DNA from: Chondrosia reniformis
Lineage: Eukaryota; Porifera; Demospongiae; Chondrillida; Chondrillidae
Reading direction: 5' to 3'
Length of the DNA stretch: 64,000 nucleotides
Assembly: GCA_947172415.1 (NCBI GenBank)
Contig: OX359194.1
Span: 682,001-746,000, forward strand
In this document: positions 59,221 to 64,000 of the stretch, in pieces
Numbering within the stretch: the first letter of the stretch is position 1
How the letters are laid out: every line of letters starts with the position of its first letter
Notes under the pieces: generated by a model
Told to the model about the DNA's origin: nothing
What the model saw: the letters and a program-made list of their open reading frames with translations, nothing else
The model's database searches: none
Made by a program: the position numbers and the translations under genes

Positions 59221-62200
59221 TTTTCACTGTATATTTCAGCATGATTATGGATACCAAATACATGCAGGTATATACAGGTATATGGTATACATATATAAAA
59301 TTCTCTTTATATAACAGCCAAGTGACATGTATATAATATGGTAGAACCCTTTATTGGTTAATTATAAATTTATAAATCATAATTATGAGTCAATCATCAA
59401 AAAGACTTTATTTATCATCTCAACTGCCTTTTAATGAATAAACGTGCATACTACTTCATATAATGCAAATAATAAACACCACTGGATATTACGCCAACCA
59501 ACCAAGTGACAATTGTCTGCTTGGCGGGGGACCATATCATATAATAGACGTTTCTTGATTCAAAACAACTTACATTTATAAGTGAAGCATTAACATAATC
59601 ATTTCCATTCTCTGATGTTCTTCCAGAAATATGAATATGATTAGCAGAATCTATGTAAGGATGTATATAGGTAGGTATATTATAATAAGATATTTAGGTT
59701 TTGAATGTCAAATCACTATTCGTAGATTAGGGACTGATAATTTGACCTTGAAAAATGTGCGATTCGCAGATCTCCACATTTGGCTAGTGCTCCTTTTATG
59801 AACATACTGTTGCACAGTAATAATTTTACAAACAGTATATACTCATTTAGATAGTACAGATTTTAACTCACAGGGGAATCTATCTTTGTATCTGTTCTTC
59901 CAAGCAACTGGACTCTCCTGGGAATACTCTATATCTTCACTGCAAACACTCTTTGACACACTGTTCAAAGTCTATTTTACATTGTTTACAAAGAAAGTAA
60001 TTATATACATACAATCTGCGTTATATGGATGAGATATATGCATACTTTTGTTACACATTTTAAATTTAGTATTATTATTGTTATGAGGTTAGTATATATT
60101 AATATTTAAGAGATTACATACATTAAATTCAAACTGAAATCCAGTCACTTTCCTATCCTGAACGGGTGCTTCCAAGTCTGTGATCTTCCTTCTCAACTCA
60201 TGGGCTGGTATGGCAGTCTCACCACAGGTCAAGTAGTCATTGAGAGCATCATGGATTAACACATACTGGTCCTGTAAAAATATTACAATTATAGTGATCT
60301 GACAGTTACTATATTTTAAGAGATATTGGTTTGAGTGACTATATTACAAGTACAGGTTCATATTTTTTGTGCTTAAAAAAAGAGTGTAGCTTATTAACTA
60401 AATTACTTGCAACTAACTATGCACGTACCTGGCTCTGAACCATGAAGGTCCTCTTGGATCTCATTTCTGTGACAAACACAAAAATGTTGAGATCGTCTCT
60501 TTTCTTCAATCTTTGTAGCATGGCATCAATAGTGATGAATGTACCAGTACGGCCTGCTCCAGCACTGGTTATTGACAGGGTAAAGAGAGATCGACCAGAG
60601 AGACATATAAGCAAATTTATGAACATTAAATATATATATAAACTTATAAACTTGTACACAACCAATTGACTGGTTGGTTACTATGAACAGGAAAAGAGAT
60701 ATTTTTGAATAACTAACCTGCAGTGTACAATCAGAGGTGACTGACTGTTCTTGTATACCTTTCTAACTTGCTTTGTGAACTGTATCAGAGATGAGGGATG
60801 TTGAGGTACTCCATGATCAGGCCATCCAGTGTACAGGAAGTGTTTCAATTTAAATGACTTGCTGCTTGCTTCAGACATCTAAATTGAACAAATTTAATCT
60901 ACATTCTATTTTAGAATTGGTAATGTGAAATATATGTTGTATACCTTTAATGAACTCACATTCTTAACAAGCATTTGTCTAACTTCATAGTCAGCAAAGA
61001 AGTTACATGACATCACCTTTATGTAGAATCCTCTACCTGGTTCAAACAATTGATCTGTATCATCTTTCCAGTAGCGCTCACACTTTTTCTAGGGAAATGA
61101 TAAATATTGATCTTTTACTGATAGCTACTGTATAGAGAAATCACATGTATAAATTTAGGGAGACTGTGACTAATTAATCAGTCTCTGTATACAGTGGAAC
61201 CTCCATAATCAGGACACCCTCGGGACCAGATCCAAGTGTCCTGATTATGAAGGTGTCCTGATTTCAGAGGTTTGCCATTAAATGTATATTAATTACATTT
61301 ATATTATATATGCAATATAATGCAATATAATGACAACGTAATGTTAATATGCTATAGTGTAGCTGAAACATATGCATATAGTAAACGAGGGATTCATTCT
61401 TTTGTAAGAGGAGCTCATGCCTACCAAGAACATTGGCAGCCAAGAACTGGACAGGTGTTAAACCTGAAGAAAGAGCTTGAAAATTGTCGGGATAAGAGCG
61501 CTGTTGCAATAATAAAGGCGGACGGTATAACAGTCGGGTATATTCCATACAATTTTGCCCCACTTATCTCGTCATTCCTTGCAAGAGACTGCAACTAAGG
61601 TACGGTCGAAGTCACTGGGAAAAGGATCAATTGCGGTGCTGGGTATGGACTTGAAGTCCCGTGTGTTTATCGTCTGTACGGCCACAAAAGTACATTCAAC
61701 GACCTGAAGAGATGCTGTCAAGACTCAGAGAAAGATCACTCTTGCCAGAATCATCTGACTGAAGCTTACACTTATTTATATAGTCTGCATTATAGAGTAT
61801 ATTTTGTATAATAATAAATACGTTGGGACCTATTTACGTGTCCGCAATACGGAATAGAGAAGTGTCCGTATTTGGGAGGGTGCCATTGTATTGTGGTTAA
61901 TGGATTTCCAATCAGGACCGCAACAATGTGTCCGCACTAGCGAGGTGTCCGCTATCAGGAAGTGTCCGTTAAGGGAGGTTCCACTGTATATAATTATTTA
62001 TAGAAGCTTGGATCAAATAGAGTTCAAACTAGAGTGAAACCGAGGTGCAGGCTTCTATTTGGACAATTAATTATATATACAATATCTTAAACATACATAA
62101 GAACTAATCACTATATATATATATATCCTTATAACATATCCTCAGCCATGTATATGACAACACACACATGATGCATGATATATAGAGAGGTTAATATTGG

Positions 62201-64000
62201 TTGATCTCCAAACAACTCAGCACCATAAACCATAAGGATGATTATGTAGTATAAGATGAATAATTTGTCATATTGAATTACTTTTCCCTTCTCCTCTGGT
62301 TGTATCAACATGATAATTACAGGAGGTCTGTGGTCCCATATCATCTGCCAGAAATCAGATATTGTATTGGGAGTGGGACCTGCGGACAAGTAAGGAAACA
62401 TACGTATGTGTATTTAGCAAAATAAGTGTGTATACATAACATGTGCTATTATACGTACAACATATCAAAAAAGTATGTAATTTAAGACTAAGAGATCAGT
62501 TAATATATACCTTGAGATGCGATATAAGCATTCTGTCTTTCAAAACCCTATATATATGATAGGACAAGAACAGCTATAATAATACTATACTATATTATAT
62601 ATATATTGTTATTGCTGAATGTAAATATTTTTATGTGTACAGCAAAAACAATTACAGTAAATATTATAACTAATTTTTAACCATTATATACATTTTAAGC
62701 AAGACCACATATGTAAATTAATATACGTATATGTCATTATACTCACATCAATGTAGGAAGCATTGATATAGTCACTTCCATTCTCATCAGGAACAGACAG
62801 TACTACTCTGGAATGGTCAACTGAATTGAATACACATATTATACAGTGTTAGTTATAATATACTAAGGTAACCTATATATATTCATTTTAATTGCTTCTA
62901 ATAAGAAAGCTATATAATTAGAGAGATTGTGGGACTGAGCATATATTAATATATAGAAGTAACTTGGTATTCTAGTGAAGGATGTCTACATGTATATAGG
63001 ACACCTTCTAGAAGGAACTGATAAATGTTAGTAATATCAACAAGTACAATTCATTAAAAGAAGTGATAAACTAGGAATAGAGTAGATGAAGTTACTTATA
63101 ATGCTTTTTAGATATATAATGGTAATCTTGAATCATTGTGACATAGTTCAAGGTAAGCCCTTACATGTGTTAATGTTGAGATATCTGTTCTTTTTCTTGT
63201 GAGCTTTAGCAATGTCATCTACTCCTCTTGGATCATTTTGAATTTTCTGTAACAACACATGTCAATACATAGTACATATACACTGACTGCATTATATTAG
63301 TCATGCAATCATTGGTTTATATACAAACTGTCTACAAAGTATTTTACATTTTACTTGTAATCATTACTTTAAATTCCTTCTTGAAACCACTGTCTTTTTC
63401 TATTCTCATTTTTCTGACATGTGTTGAAAATTCGGATATGGGAATAATCTTAGAAATATCTTCATAAACTGCAGAATTTATAAAATTATAAGATATTGGT
63501 AAGATCAAATTGGTATATATTTTCTATTATAAAATCATTTTAATAACACAATGAACACATAATATATATACGCACACGACTCATCCACAATGCCATTGCT
63601 GGTGTCATTATCCATCTGAATGTCCTCTGTACTGCCAAGGTCATCAAGCTCTGTCCAAGTACGGTCAGGAATCACTGGAGATGAATCATCCAAAGTTTGA
63701 TTTGTCTCAGAAGTACTCTTATTTTCCTTATGTGGTACGGCATATAAATAATTAGCATCATTTGACCGGTTTTGTTTTTTATGTTCTTTTCGCCGATGTT
63801 TCCTAAAAGATGAGAATTACACTGTATATTTAATTAGCAGGCCTACAGTAAAGTCATTTTAAACTCACTTTAGAAACATAATACAGAGAATTAGAATCAC
63901 AAATATAATGATCAGAAGAACCACTACAGTTCCTGCTATAATGCCAACAACAGTGATTGAGTCAGTTGCAATTGAAGCTGTAGATATTTACAAAAAACAC
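58917..64000 (-). CDS. RPTP gene D, partial: TM, D1 and truncated D2 (5' end beyond window)
   Basis: Only the membrane and cytoplasmic exons are inside the window. Complement of: 58917-58997, 59077-59210 (broken), 59574-59650, 59872-59971, 60122-60271, 60429-60564, 60718-60878, 60960-61088, 62282-62379, 62511-62547, 62747-62820, 63165-63246, 63368-63468, 63576-63802, 63869-63977. D1 is complete: WPDHGVP, and a loop reading [10 protein letters not shown] where A, B and C have SAGVGRTG. D2 has lost the three exons that carry its substrate pocket and signature Cys. The ectodomain exons would lie above 64000. The product is probably an active D1 with a truncated D2, unless the whole copy is decaying. 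Closest to gene C throughout. Confidence 0.72.
61192..61986 (+). mobile_element. Pogo-like DNA transposon in RPTP D intron
   Basis: 795-bp copy of the element at 49417-50210, at the same intron position. It has TA flanks and the same inverted termini. It was duplicated together with the gene rather than inserted twice. The internal ORF is better preserved than in gene C. Confidence 0.8.
61320..61810 (+). pseudogene. HIRAN-like ORF with in-frame stop inside transposon (copy in D)
   Basis: ATG at 61320 opens a frame that runs through [35 protein letters not shown] and SSFLARDCN to a TAA at 61596-61598. The same frame then continues without interruption through [20 protein letters not shown] and [13 protein letters not shown] to a second stop near 61810. 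A single nonsense codon thus splits a ~160-codon HIRAN-like protein. This type of ORF carried in a TA-flanked element may be captured host sequence. Confidence 0.5.

Overview
The window looks like animal nuclear DNA. It is AT-rich, every recognisable gene is split by many short GT-AG introns, and the genes encode receptor-type protein tyrosine phosphatases (RPTPs), a metazoan-type family. Compact introns and a head-to-tail RPTP cluster would suit a demosponge, but that placement is inference. I saw no bacterial operon, CRISPR array, rRNA or confident tRNA.

Layout. All genes lie on the minus strand, head to tail. 1-8763: a satellite of ~169-bp monomers, interrupted by two damaged copies of a non-satellite core. 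9039-19179: RPTP gene A, 25 exons, 1331 codons, fully open. 19863-21600: broken 3' remains of another RPTP copy. 21736-33856: satellite again, with two full-length cores (about 21933-23251 and 29518-30847). 34134-43096: RPTP gene B, 25 exons, 1310 codons, open. 43727-43965: a second broken 3' end. 46296-57200: RPTP gene C, with one fibronectin exon lost, two splice acceptors lost and a stop codon at one exon edge. 57586-57613: a one-exon relic. 58917-64000: RPTP gene D, 5' end outside the window, three D2 exons deleted.

Gene A encodes a signal peptide, two Ig domains, four FN3 domains, one membrane helix, a juxtamembrane tail, a D1 phosphatase with intact WPD and [10 protein letters not shown] motifs, and a D2 with a degenerate pocket (WKAD, MCDDGMGRTG). 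A and B give exon sums divisible by three with matching phases at every junction. This is the strongest support for the models.

History. A and B are almost identical over their 3' halves and 3' flank. B resembles C over its 5' half. C and D share their 3' halves and an ~795-bp TA-flanked transposon that A and B lack. B therefore looks like a recombinant or gene-conversion product. The cytoplasmic modules look homogenised while the ectodomains diverge. The satellite and its core are duplicated together with the gene 3' flank. The most unusual structures are the satellite/core composite with higher-order repeats and the mosaic, partly decaying receptor array.
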